DNA of 64,000 nucleotides from contig NZ_JAPLET010000015.1 of the NCBI RefSeq assembly GCF_026391055.1, forward strand, positions 186,001-250,000. Direction: 5' to 3'. Each line of letters opens with the position of its first letter. Position 1 is the first letter of the stretch. Position numbers and translations under genes: made by a program. Of the stretch, positions 27,601-35,364 are shown piece after piece. The notes under the pieces are model-generated. The model was not told the DNA's origin and ran no database searches. It saw only the letters and a program-made list of their open reading frames with translations. Source of the stretch: Spirosoma sp. (lineage in GTDB: Bacteria > Bacteroidota > Bacteroidia > Cytophagales > Spirosomataceae).

Positions 27601-28521
27601 ATGCGTTTCTTATTGCTTTGTATGCTTTCTGCCACTTTGTTACCCCAACTCGCCCTGTCGCAGGATATTGTCAAACTATGGCCCGACGACGCAATCCCCA
27701 ACGCCATAGCCGGTGCTCAGCTAACAGAAAAGTCGGAAACGGACGCCAACGGGATTCTTCGGATCAGTAATGTTTCGGTACCTACACTAACGGTTTTTTT
27801 ACCCCCTAAAGAGAAAGCGACCGGAGCCGCCGTTATGATTTGTCCCGGTGGTGGGTACGGAATCCTGGCGGCTAGTCATGAAGGGTCAGATATTGCGAAA
27901 TGGTTCAATGAAATGGGGGTTGCTGCCTTCGTACTGAAATACCGGCTTCCCAATCCAGCCATTATGACGAACCAGCAGGAAGTTCCCTTGCTGGACGCTA
28001 TGCAGGGCATGACGCTGATTCGACAGAGCGCGTCGCGGTACAATATTGACCCGAACAAGATTGGTGTTATGGGTTTTTCGGCGGGCGGGCATCTGGCGTC
28101 TACGCTGGCGACTCATTACGACAAAGGGCCCAAAGCCAGCGAACAGGCAAAGCCAAACTTTGCGATTCTGTTATACCCTGTCGTCACATTTGGCGAGAAA
28201 GCCCATGCCGGATCACGGAATAACCTGCTGGGAAAACTGGCCGCTTCGCCCGAGCTGGTCGCTTATTACTCCAATGAACTACAGGTGAGCAGCAAAACGC
28301 CCCCCACGTTTCTGGTACATGCCGAAGATGACAAAGCGGTTCCTGTCGAAAACAGCATTAGTTTTTACCTGGCTTGCCTGAAAAGCGGTATTCCGGCCGA
28401 AATGCATTTGTATCCTACCGGTGGGCACGGCTTTGGTATGCGCACGGCAAAGTTCGGCTCCCTGAATATGTGGCCGGAAGCCTGCAGAGCCTGGCTAACG
28501 AATCTGACCGGAGCAAAGTAG
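27601..28521 (+). CDS. Secreted alpha/beta hydrolase (acetyl-esterase-like)
   Basis: This 306-residue protein has a signal peptide (FLLLCMLSATLLPQLALSQ) and an alpha/beta-hydrolase domain. The oxyanion region is MICPGGGYGILAASHEG, the nucleophile elbow is GFSAGGHLAST (G-x-S-x-G), the acid is probably in HAEDDKAVPVE, and the His lies in PTGGHGFGMR. This matches BD-FAE/acetylxylan-esterase-type enzymes, which remove acyl groups from plant or microbial polysaccharides. The substrate is not known. A large palindrome lies between this gene and the convergent prohibitin-like gene. Confidence 0.87.
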   Translation: MRFLLLCMLSATLLPQLALSQDIVKLWPDDAIPNAIAGAQLTEKSETDANGILRISNVSVPTLTVFLPPKEKATGAAVMICPGGGYGILAASHEGSDIAKWFNEMGVAAFVLKYRLPNPAIMTNQQEVPLLDAMQGMTLIRQSASRYNIDPNKIGVMGFSAGGHLASTLATHYDKGPKASEQAKPNFAILLYPVVTFGEKAHAGSRNNLLGKLAASPELVAYYSNELQVSSKTPPTFLVHAEDDKAVPVENSISFYLACLKSGIPAEMHLYPTGGHGFGMRTAKFGSLNMWPEACRAWLTNLTGAK

Positions 28522-28537
28522 AGTAGAGCTTTAGAGG

Positions 28538-28656
28538 TTTGTTAAACACAGAGATGGTCCGCCATTGCGGCACAAAGCACACAGGGACTAAAATTTAGTA
28601 GTATAATCTCTGTGTACTCTGTGCCGCAATGGCGGACCATCTCTGTGTTCAACAAA
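28538..28656. repeat. Near-perfect long inverted repeat between convergent genes
   Basis: The left arm, from about 28538 (TTTGTTAAACACAGAG then ATGGTCCGCCATTGCGGCAC), is mirrored by the right arm ending at 28656, with a few mismatches and about 24 unpaired bases in the middle. The inner part of each arm (CCGCCATTGCGG) is itself nearly palindromic. Arm length is about 47-49 bases. It is too long for an ordinary terminator and resembles a mobile palindromic intergenic repeat that may also terminate both convergent transcripts. Confidence 0.82.
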
Positions 28657-28665
28657 TTTATTTAG

Positions 28666-29571
28666 TTACTTCTCATTAAGAATCAGCGGTACATTTCCTC
28701 GCCCACCCATAATGACAATCTTGGCGTTCGGCGATGCCGCTAATTCCCGTTGAGCTTTAATCTGCTCGTACTGCAACTGTTTATCACTTAACCCCGTAGA
28801 CAGAATTTTTTGATAATCGGCAATACCCTGCGCTTCGACCCGTTTCCGTTCGGCTTCCTGACGTTCTTTTTGCAAAACGAACTGCATTTTCTGGGCATCC
28901 TGCTCAGCGTTAATTTTTGACTCGATGGTTTTTTTAACGGAGGCCGGCAAGTCGATGTTTCTGATCAGTAACTGCTCCAGCGACAATCCCCGCTTTCTGA
29001 AATCCGCTTCAATCGTCTTGTAAATCCGTGTCTGGAATTCATCGCGTCGGCTGGAGTACAAGGCTACTGCATCATAATAAACGGCATTATCACGAATACG
29101 GGTACGGGTAATTGGGCGGACAATCTTATCCATGTAATCCGGTCCGATTTCCCGGTAAATTTTAGGGGCTTCCACTGACATAACCCGATATAAAACCGTT
29201 AGGTCGATCACAACTTCCAGTCCATCGGCGGTTAACACCCGGATGGCATCGTCACCTGACTTTTGACCTTCATCGTGGGCAGCCGACATGGTGTAGTTTT
29301 GCGTCTTTATGTCGAACTCGGTCACAGTAGCCAGTGGGTTGACAAAGTTTAACCCGGAGTTGAGCGTCCGGTCGCTCACATTACCGAAGAGCGAGATGAC
29401 GCCTACCTGTCCGGCGTCGATCTGACGAACACTGGCCGAAAGCAACCCGAACAGCAACAGGATTACGCCGATCACTTTGGCGGGTCTGGAATAATGTGAA
29501 AAAGTTAGTGCAGGGGTATTAATGGCAAATCCGGCGATTAACACCAGAATGCCAAGGATGATAAAAAACAT
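28666..29571 (-). CDS. Prohibitin/SPFH-domain membrane protein
   Basis: This 301-residue protein has a hydrophobic N-terminus with one or two membrane segments (FFIILGILVLIAGFAI and VIGVILLLFGLLSAS). The SPFH/band-7 domain starts with VDAGQVGVISLFGNVSDRTLNSGLNFVNPLATV and contains DGLEVVIDLTVLYRV. A helical region rich in charged residues (NAEQDAQKMQFVLQKERQEAERKRVEAQG) follows, the usual oligomerisation coiled coil. Prohibitin-like proteins form large membrane rings and influence membrane-protein quality control. No NfeD partner gene is adjacent. Confidence 0.9.
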   Translation of the reverse strand: MFFIILGILVLIAGFAINTPALTFSHYSRPAKVIGVILLLFGLLSASVRQIDAGQVGVISLFGNVSDRTLNSGLNFVNPLATVTEFDIKTQNYTMSAAHDEGQKSGDDAIRVLTADGLEVVIDLTVLYRVMSVEAPKIYREIGPDYMDKIVRPITRTRIRDNAVYYDAVALYSSRRDEFQTRIYKTIEADFRKRGLSLEQLLIRNIDLPASVKKTIESKINAEQDAQKMQFVLQKERQEAERKRVEAQGIADYQKILSTGLSDKQLQYEQIKAQRELAASPNAKIVIMGGRGNVPLILNEK

Positions 29572-29881
29572 AGTTTTAGGGTAAGATAAGGCGACGATCT
29601 GCCCAAAGGCAAAAGGATAGCTGGGTGAAGAGATAGCAGAAAAGTACGGTATAATTGGGGAGGAACCTACCGGCGTTGTGGCGGAGTCATAGGCAGTTTG
29701 GGGTCTTTAGACGAGCCAAATGTAGGTGATAGTCAGCTTGTAAAGAAGGGAAGCAGGAAGAACGGACGGGGAGTCGGCCGATCGGTTGCCGGCTATGATA
29801 ACGAAATGTATGGGCACAAAAAAAGGCATCCGGTAGACTACCAAATGCCTTTCTTAACCACACTATTAACCCTTCAGTTGA
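29572..29881. other. Intergenic stretch of about 310 bases without a credible gene
   Basis: A 73-codon frame (29698-29919) covers part of it but reads through the terminator of the neighbouring minus-strand gene and looks like no known protein. Upstream of the prohibitin-like gene I see no clear -33/-7 pair. The terminator listed at 29818-29852 is the only defined element. Confidence 0.5.
29818..29852 (-). terminator. Terminator of the DUF1573 gene
   Basis: Read on the minus strand, AAAGGCAT (29845-29852) pairs with ATGCCTTT (29822-29829) around a GGTAG/CTACC inner stem, and is followed by a run of T (the A tract at 29818-29824). It lies about 30 bases after the stop. Confidence 0.75.
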
Positions 29882-30337
29882 TTAGCGTGAAGTTTTTGTA
29901 CTTTTCTTCTTGTCTTTAACCGCCGGTGCTGGAGCAGGAGTAGCTGCTGTTTCAACGGCTGCGGCTGCCGATACCACTTCACCTTTTAAATACAGGACTG
30001 CCTGACCCGCTTCAGCGTTGCTGGTTACCGTTACCGATTTGTTGAAAGGTCCCGCAGCAGCAGCGTTGTACGTTGCTGAGATAGATCCCGTTTTGCCCGG
30101 CATGATTGGCTCACGAGAGAAGCTTGGTTTCGTGCAACCGCAGGAAGCCTGAGCATCGTTGATAACGACTGGATCGGTACCCGTATTTTTGAATTCGAAT
30201 ACGTGAGTAACAGGTTTGCCCTGCTCCACTTTACCAAAATCGTGGGTTTCTTTCGTAAACTTCAGGACTCCTTTCTGGGCGTAGCTAACTGCGACAAACA
30301 CAAACAAAGCTACGAAAAGTGAAAAAATCTTTTTCAT
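29882..30337 (-). CDS. DUF1573 domain-containing secreted protein
   Basis: This 151-residue protein has a signal peptide (KKIFSLFVALFVFVAVSYAQ), followed by the DUF1573 Ig-like fold: FTKETHDFGKVEQGKPVTHVFEFKNTG, the conserved DAQASCGCTKPSF and PGKTGSISATYN. It ends in a low-complexity Ala/Thr/Lys tail. Members are abundant in Bacteroidota and are thought to be periplasmic or outer-membrane-associated, but their function is not established. The gene is a single unit with its own promoter-like element and terminator. Confidence 0.88.
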   Translation of the reverse strand: MKKIFSLFVALFVFVAVSYAQKGVLKFTKETHDFGKVEQGKPVTHVFEFKNTGTDPVVINDAQASCGCTKPSFSREPIMPGKTGSISATYNAAAAGPFNKSVTVTSNAEAGQAVLYLKGEVVSAAAAVETAATPAPAPAVKDKKKSTKTSR

Positions 30338-30364
30338 TGGACTAGACGGAATTATGGTTTGGTT

Positions 30365-30392
30365 TTAAAATACTAAGCCTTATAATCAGCAA
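30365..30392 (-). promoter_or_regulatory. Bacteroidota-type promoter candidate for the DUF1573 gene
   Basis: On the minus strand, TTG (30392-30390) is followed after exactly 17 bases by TATTTTAA (30372-30365), close to the Bacteroidota consensus TTTG-N17/19-TAnnTTTG. The -7 element ends 27 bases before the ATG at 30337, a sensible distance for a short leader. Confidence 0.45.
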
Positions 30393-30580
30393 CTGTAGCA
30401 AACAGTTTGCCAAACGCGCTGTTGGTTTCATTCGGTCAACAAATAAACTCAAAAAATCGTTTTTTTGAAAGCTGACTTGTTTTGCCTTACTTTTACTTTC
30501 ACTTGGTGGTTGGCCTAAAATCAGGGCAACTACTTCATCGATAAATTGATTATTGGACGATTTCAATCCGTAGCTCTGTT

Positions 30581-32986
30581 GTGATAGCAAACGAACAACT
30601 CCGCTCGACTGATATTATAAGTCGTGAAAAAATCCTGTCAGATTACCTACTGGCTTGCGAAAGCCGACAGGTGAGTCTGTTGGGTCGGCGCGATGTAATG
30701 GGAGGAAGGGCTAAGTTCGGCATATTTGGCGATGGTAAAGAACTGGCGCAGCTAGCCGCGGCCAGTGCATTTAATCGGGGAGATTTCCGTTCCGGTTATT
30801 ACCGGGATCAAACGTTCGTAGCCGCTTTGGGTGAACTGCGCTGGACGGAATTTTTTGCACAACTCTATGCCCATACCGACCTGGAAGCCGAGCCAAATAC
30901 CGCCGGACGGTCAATGAATGGGCACTTCGCCACTCGCTGGCTCGATGAGCAGGGACTGTGGCGGAATCAAACCGAACTATATAATTCTGTCTGTGATATA
31001 GCGCCTACTGCCGGGCAGGTACCCCGTTCGCTTGGGCTGGCGTATGCGTCCAAACTTTTTCGCAACAACCCCGAACTGAGTGACCTGACTACTTTTTCGC
31101 ACAATGGTAATGAGATCGTTTTCTCCACCATTGGCGATGCCTCAACGTCGCAGGGTATGTTTTGGGAAGCCATGAATGCCGCCGGTGTGTTGCAGGTACC
31201 GCTGCTGATGTCGGTGTGGGACGATGGGTACGGTATTTCCGTACCGGTTGAATACCAGACTGTGAAAGGAAGTATCTCCAAAGCTCTGGCCGGTTTCCAG
31301 CGTGATGGCGATGATAAAGGCATTGAAATATTTACCGTAAAAGGGTGGGATTACCCGGCATTGCTGGAAACTTACCAGCAGGCAGCCCATATTTGCCGGA
31401 CAGAGCATGTTCCCGTGCTGGTTCACGTGCAAGAGCTTACTCAGCCACAGGGCCACTCGACGTCAGGCTCGCACGAACGCTACAAATCCAAGCAACGCCT
31501 TACCTGGGAAGCTGAACACGATTGTAATGTGCTGTTTCGGCGCTGGATTCTGGAAAATGGCTATGCCACCAGCGAAGAACTGGAAGCTATCGAAGCGGAA
31601 GCCAAACAAACGGCGAAAAAAGCACGGATTGAGGCATGGGACGCGTATCAGGCATCGCTGAAAGGTGACTTTATGGAAGCCCTCGATCTGCTCCAGCAAA
31701 CCGCCCGCCACCATCCGAAAGCGGCTGAATTGATGGCGATCCGGGAAGAACTTCGGAAAACATTCTCACCCGTACGTCGGGATGCGGTGTCGGCTATTCG
31801 GAAAGCACTCCGGCTGTTACGGACCGATACCGGCACCGGACGGCAACGCCTGAAAGCCTGGCTCGACCGGACAAATACCGAAAATGCCGATCGGTTTAGC
31901 TCGCATTTATACAGCCAGTCGCCCGATTCGCCGATGCTAGTACAGGCGATTCCTGCTCAGTACGACGAGGAGGGCACTGTACTCGACGGCTATCAGTTAC
32001 TGCAACACTACTTCGATAGCCTGTTTAGCCGCGACCCGCGGGTGGTAGCGCTGGGTGAAGATGTTGGCCACATTGGCGACGTAAACCAGGGTTTTGCAGG
32101 CTTGCAGGAAAAGTTTGGCGAGATACGCATTACGGATACGGGCATTCGCGAAACCACCATCATTGGGCAGGGGATCGGGATGGCTATGCGCGGACTTCGA
32201 CCCATTGTTGAAATTCAGTACTTCGACTACGTTTACTACACGCTGGCTACCCTGACGGACGATCTGGCTACGCTGCATTACCGGACCAAAGGCGGGCAGA
32301 AAGCCCCGCTTATTGTTCGCACGCGCGGTCACCGGCTGGAAGGCATCTGGCATTCGGGCTCGCCCATGGGTACGATGCTCAGCAGCCTGCGGGGTCTTCA
32401 TGTACTGGTTCCCCGTAACATGACACAGGCTGCAGGCTTCTACAACACCCTCATGAAAGGCGATGACCCCGCGTTGCTGATCGAATCCCTGAATGGCTAT
32501 CGACTGAAGGAGCAGTTACCTACTAACCTGAATGAGTTCTGCGTGCCGCTGGGCGTACCGGAAGTGTTGCAGACCGGCTCCGATGTGACGGTGGTAACCT
32601 ATGGCTCCATGTGCCGGATTGTGCTGGAAGGCGCCGGACAACTGGCCGCTATGGGCATCAGTGTGGAGGTGATTGATGTACAGACGTTATTACCGTTCGA
32701 CGTTAACCACCAGATCGTCGAGTCAATCCGGAAAACCAATCGGGTCCTGTTTGCCGATGAAGACGTACCGGGTGGCGCATCAGCCTATATGATGCAGCAG
32801 GTTGTCGAAAGTCAACACGCCTACCGCTACCTGGATTCGGCCCCGATGACCTTGTCGGCCAAAGCCCACAGGCCCCCTTATGGCTCCGACGGAGATTATT
32901 TTTCCAAGCCAAATGTTGATGATGTAATCGAAACCGTTTATGCCATCATGAGCGAGGCCGAGCCTGGGCGGTTTCCAAAAATATAG
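30581..32986 (+). CDS. Fused 2-oxoacid dehydrogenase E1 (alpha and beta subunits in one chain)
   Basis: The 801-residue protein joins an E1-alpha-like half (about 1-400) and an E1-beta-like half (about 445-800). The alpha half has the thiamine-diphosphate region FSTIGDASTSQGMFWEAMN and DDGYGISVPVEYQT. The beta half shows ALGEDVGHIGDVNQGFAGL, DTGIRETTIIGQGIGMA, PIVEIQYFDYVY and GADD-like PLLIES segments, ending with the C-terminal transketolase domain. It resembles branched-chain 2-oxoacid or pyruvate-type E1 proteins fused in many Bacteroidota. It decarboxylates the oxoacid and passes the acyl group to a lipoyl E2, which is not encoded nearby. The start is GTG 30581. Confidence 0.88.
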   Translation: MIANEQLRSTDIISREKILSDYLLACESRQVSLLGRRDVMGGRAKFGIFGDGKELAQLAAASAFNRGDFRSGYYRDQTFVAALGELRWTEFFAQLYAHTDLEAEPNTAGRSMNGHFATRWLDEQGLWRNQTELYNSVCDIAPTAGQVPRSLGLAYASKLFRNNPELSDLTTFSHNGNEIVFSTIGDASTSQGMFWEAMNAAGVLQVPLLMSVWDDGYGISVPVEYQTVKGSISKALAGFQRDGDDKGIEIFTVKGWDYPALLETYQQAAHICRTEHVPVLVHVQELTQPQGHSTSGSHERYKSKQRLTWEAEHDCNVLFRRWILENGYATSEELEAIEAEAKQTAKKARIEAWDAYQASLKGDFMEALDLLQQTARHHPKAAELMAIREELRKTFSPVRRDAVSAIRKALRLLRTDTGTGRQRLKAWLDRTNTENADRFSSHLYSQSPDSPMLVQAIPAQYDEEGTVLDGYQLLQHYFDSLFSRDPRVVALGEDVGHIGDVNQGFAGLQEKFGEIRITDTGIRETTIIGQGIGMAMRGLRPIVEIQYFDYVYYTLATLTDDLATLHYRTKGGQKAPLIVRTRGHRLEGIWHSGSPMGTMLSSLRGLHVLVPRNMTQAAGFYNTLMKGDDPALLIESLNGYRLKEQLPTNLNEFCVPLGVPEVLQTGSDVTVVTYGSMCRIVLEGAGQLAAMGISVEVIDVQTLLPFDVNHQIVESIRKTNRVLFADEDVPGGASAYMMQQVVESQHAYRYLDSAPMTLSAKAHRPPYGSDGDYFSKPNVDDVIETVYAIMSEAEPGRFPKI

Positions 32987-33086
32987 CGAAAGAATGAAAG
33001 AGTGGAAGAGCGAAACTGGTCCGCCGGAGCGGAGTGATCTTCGATAGTAATCTTACACTCTTTCGCTCTTTTACTCTTTCACTTTT
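32987..33086. repeat. Inverted repeat of the GAAAGAGTGAAAGAGCGAA family, upstream of nuoI
   Basis: The left arm (about 32990-33015, with GAAAGAGTGGAAGAGCGAAA) is complementary, with few mismatches, to the right arm (33061-33086, TTTCGCTCTTTTACTCTTTC) across about 45 bases. The same core word recurs in the gap before gltX at 58046-58111. The right arm ends 4 bases before the nuoI start codon and creates a spurious in-frame N-terminal extension in longer ORF calls. Confidence 0.75.
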
Positions 33087-33090
33087 TAAA

Positions 33091-34503
33091 ATGTCATACT
33101 TCAAGGACATACAATCGGGTATCCGGACAACGCTGAAGGGACTGAGCCTGACGTTAAGGCATCTTCGCAACGCAACCAAACGCCGAACGGCCGAGGGTAT
33201 AGCCAGCGACTCGTACTTCGACTTGCAAAACGGGCTGGTTACACTTCAATATCCATACGAGCAACTGCCCATTCCCGACAATGGCCGCTACCGGCTTCGG
33301 AATGAAATCGAGGATTGCATCGTCTGCGATAAATGCGCCAAAGTTTGCCCCGTTGACTGCATTACCATTGATGCCATCAAAGCCACGGAAGAGGTTGGCC
33401 GGGCGTCTGACGGGTCGCCGATACGCCTGTATGCGGCAAAATTTGACATCGACATGGCCAAGTGCTGCTATTGCGGCCTGTGCACGGTGGTATGCCCCAC
33501 CGAATGCCTGACCATGGACAAGAAATTCGATTACAGTGAATTTGAACTCGGCAAGCTGACGTATAATTTCTCGAACCTGACCCCTGAAGAGGCCGATGAG
33601 AAACGGTCATTGTACGAGCAGTTTCTGCGGGAAAAGGAAGAAGCGAAAGCTGCTCAGGTAGCTGCCAAAGCCGCAACCGCTCCGGCTGCTGAGCCGGTTG
33701 CAAGTGCTCCCGCACCCAAACGTCCAGTGTTCAGGCCAACCGCTAAGCCAGCTGCTTCACCTGCAGAACCGGCTAATTCGGAAGGTTCATCCATTGAGCA
33801 CCCGCTTACGGACGCCACACCGGATGAAATGCAGCAAATTGCGCAGGGTGGACTCGAAGCCGCCAAACATCCCGTATTCCGGCCAACGAAAAAGCCCGCC
33901 ATAAACGTAACCGACGTACCCGCCGACGATGCGAACGCATCAAAGCCCGCTCCTTCCGACGCGCCCGATGCGCCGAAGCCCGCAGCTAAACCGGCCGGTT
34001 TCCGACCGACGATGAAGCCGCCCGTTGCCAAACCAGCCGAACCGCAGGCGGAGGTTCAGCCAGAAGCTACGACACCGGCAGAAGTGCCAAAGCCGAAACC
34101 TGCTTTCCGGCCAACCATGAAGCCCCCCGTTGCCAAAGCTGCCGAGACGCAGGCTGAAGGTCAGCCGGAGGGTACAGCACCGGCAGAAACACCGAAATCG
34201 AAACCAGCCTTCCGGCCAACGATGAAGCCGCCGACCCCCGTAGAAGCGGAACCAGCGTCAACGCCAGAAGCGCCGAAACCGAAACCGGCTTTTCGACCAA
34301 CCATGAAGCCTGCTGCAGTACCACAGCCGCCAGTTGAGGAAAGTCCGGCTCCCATACCGGCCCCTGGAGTAAAGGCGGAAGAACCGACGACACCGGCCGA
34401 CGAACCCGTTAAGCAAAAGCCAGCCGCTTTCCGGCCAACCATGAAGCCAAAGCCCAAAGCTGACGACGATATTTCCGAAAAGCCTACTCAATCAGACCAA
34501 TAA
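33091..34503 (+). CDS. nuoI: NADH-quinone oxidoreductase subunit I with long FRPTxKP-repeat tail
   Basis: The first roughly 190 residues are a NuoI ferredoxin-type subunit with two [4Fe-4S] motifs: CIVCDKCAKVCPVDC and CCYCGLCTVVCPTEC (C-x2-C-x2-C-x3-C-P). They pass electrons towards NuoB in the hydrophilic arm of complex I. NuoI is normally 160-220 residues; this protein has 470. The additional 280 residues or so are rich in Pro, Ala, Lys and Glu and contain seven copies of F-R-P-T-x-K-P (mostly FRPTMKP), spaced by 27-55 residues. ATG 33091 is chosen because the upstream in-frame extension derives from an intergenic repeat. nuoJ starts 5 bases after the stop. Confidence 0.93.
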   Translation: MSYFKDIQSGIRTTLKGLSLTLRHLRNATKRRTAEGIASDSYFDLQNGLVTLQYPYEQLPIPDNGRYRLRNEIEDCIVCDKCAKVCPVDCITIDAIKATEEVGRASDGSPIRLYAAKFDIDMAKCCYCGLCTVVCPTECLTMDKKFDYSEFELGKLTYNFSNLTPEEADEKRSLYEQFLREKEEAKAAQVAAKAATAPAAEPVASAPAPKRPVFRPTAKPAASPAEPANSEGSSIEHPLTDATPDEMQQIAQGGLEAAKHPVFRPTKKPAINVTDVPADDANASKPAPSDAPDAPKPAAKPAGFRPTMKPPVAKPAEPQAEVQPEATTPAEVPKPKPAFRPTMKPPVAKAAETQAEGQPEGTAPAETPKSKPAFRPTMKPPTPVEAEPASTPEAPKPKPAFRPTMKPAAVPQPPVEESPAPIPAPGVKAEEPTTPADEPVKQKPAAFRPTMKPKPKADDDISEKPTQSDQ

Positions 34504-34508
34504 AATCA

Positions 34509-35066
34509 GTGGTTCAACTTGCCTTTTATTTTTTTGCTGCATTAACGTTGGGTGGTGCCCTGGCTGTTTTATTAACACGTAACGTGCTTTATGCGGCCTT
34601 TTTTCTATTGCTTACCCTCTTCGGCGTGGCCGGGTTGTTTGTGCTGGCTGGTGCCGATTTTCTGGCCGTTGGGCAGATCATGATTTACGTTGGGGGCGTT
34701 CTGGTGCTGGTTATTTTCGGGGTGATGCTCACGCACAAACCAGAACCGCCGACCGATCTGAACAGCCAGCAACCTAACCGCATTGTGTCGGCCAACCGTT
34801 TCGCGAAAGGGGTGGGGTGGATTATTCCGGTGCTGGTTGCGGGGGCCTTGTTTGCCGCGTTACAGATGTTGCTGGCTCGGGCCAACTTTGCTTTGCTCGA
34901 TCAGCCCGCTGGCTGGCAAAATACGACAACCGTTATTGGAAAACAGCTCATGACGGAGTACGTTGTTCCCTTCGAGATTGCCGGGATTTTATTGCTGGCG
35001 GCTCTCGTTGGCGCTACGTACCTGGCCGCTTCACACACAAAACCGTCCCGACATGCAACCCGTTGA
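34509..35066 (+). CDS. nuoJ: NADH-quinone oxidoreductase subunit J
   Basis: This 185-residue membrane protein has five predicted helices. The family hallmark is visible: ALAVLLTRNVLYAAFFLL near residue 20, then LLTLFGVAGLFVLAGADFLAVGQIMIYVGGVLVLVIFGVML. The subunit is in the membrane arm of complex I near the quinone end and contributes the pi-bulge helix. The start is GTG 34509. The C-terminus overlaps the nuoK start by 14 bases, as in many nuo operons. Confidence 0.93.
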   Translation: MVQLAFYFFAALTLGGALAVLLTRNVLYAAFFLLLTLFGVAGLFVLAGADFLAVGQIMIYVGGVLVLVIFGVMLTHKPEPPTDLNSQQPNRIVSANRFAKGVGWIIPVLVAGALFAALQMLLARANFALLDQPAGWQNTTTVIGKQLMTEYVVPFEIAGILLLAALVGATYLAASHTKPSRHATR

Positions 35067-35364
35067 TAGCCATTTGTTTTTACTGGTAGGCGCTGGCCTT
35101 TTCAGCATTGGACTGGCCGTGGTGCTGCTAAAACGCCATGCGATCGTGGTACTGATGGGTATCGAATTGATGCTGAATGCCGTTAATATCAATCTTGTTG
35201 CGTTCAGCCAGTATGACCCCGACCGTTTGCAGGGGCAGATGCTGAGCTTATTCGTCATGGTTGTAGCCGCTGCTGAGTCGGCCGTTGCGCTGGCCATCGT
35301 GATGCAGGTTTACCGCCATTTCCGCACGGCGCAGTTGGATGAATTGAACGAACTGAAGCAGTGA
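35053..35364 (+). CDS. nuoK: NADH-quinone oxidoreductase subunit K
   Basis: This 103-residue protein has three membrane helices, beginning at ATG 35053 (MQPVDSHLFLLVGAGLFSIG). GIELMLNAVNINLVAFS carries the conserved membrane Glu of NuoK (in IELMLNA), and the next helix has a second Glu (AAAESAVALAIV); both are part of the proton pathway. The long extension upstream of 35053 is out-of-frame nuoJ sequence. The stop TGA overlaps the GTG start of the following oxygenase gene (GTGA). Confidence 0.93.
   Translation: MQPVDSHLFLLVGAGLFSIGLAVVLLKRHAIVVLMGIELMLNAVNINLVAFSQYDPDRLQGQMLSLFVMVVAAAESAVALAIVMQVYRHFRTAQLDELNELKQ

Noticed and set aside
29698..29919. 73-codon ORF between the prohibitin-like and DUF1573 genes
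   Set aside because: It runs through the terminator of the DUF1573 gene and resembles nothing.
30342..30590. 82-codon minus-strand ORF upstream of DUF1573
   Set aside because: It covers the promoter-like element of DUF1573 and overlaps the E1 start; composition looks non-coding.
33654..34491. Several long minus-strand and alternative-frame ORFs opposite the nuoI tail
   Set aside because: They mirror the repetitive G+C-rich tail of nuoI and show only shadow repeats (for example VGRK), with no sensible start or domain.
34963..35052. Longer N-terminus for nuoK
   Set aside because: The extension is nuoJ sequence in another frame; the NuoK family starts at ATG 35053.
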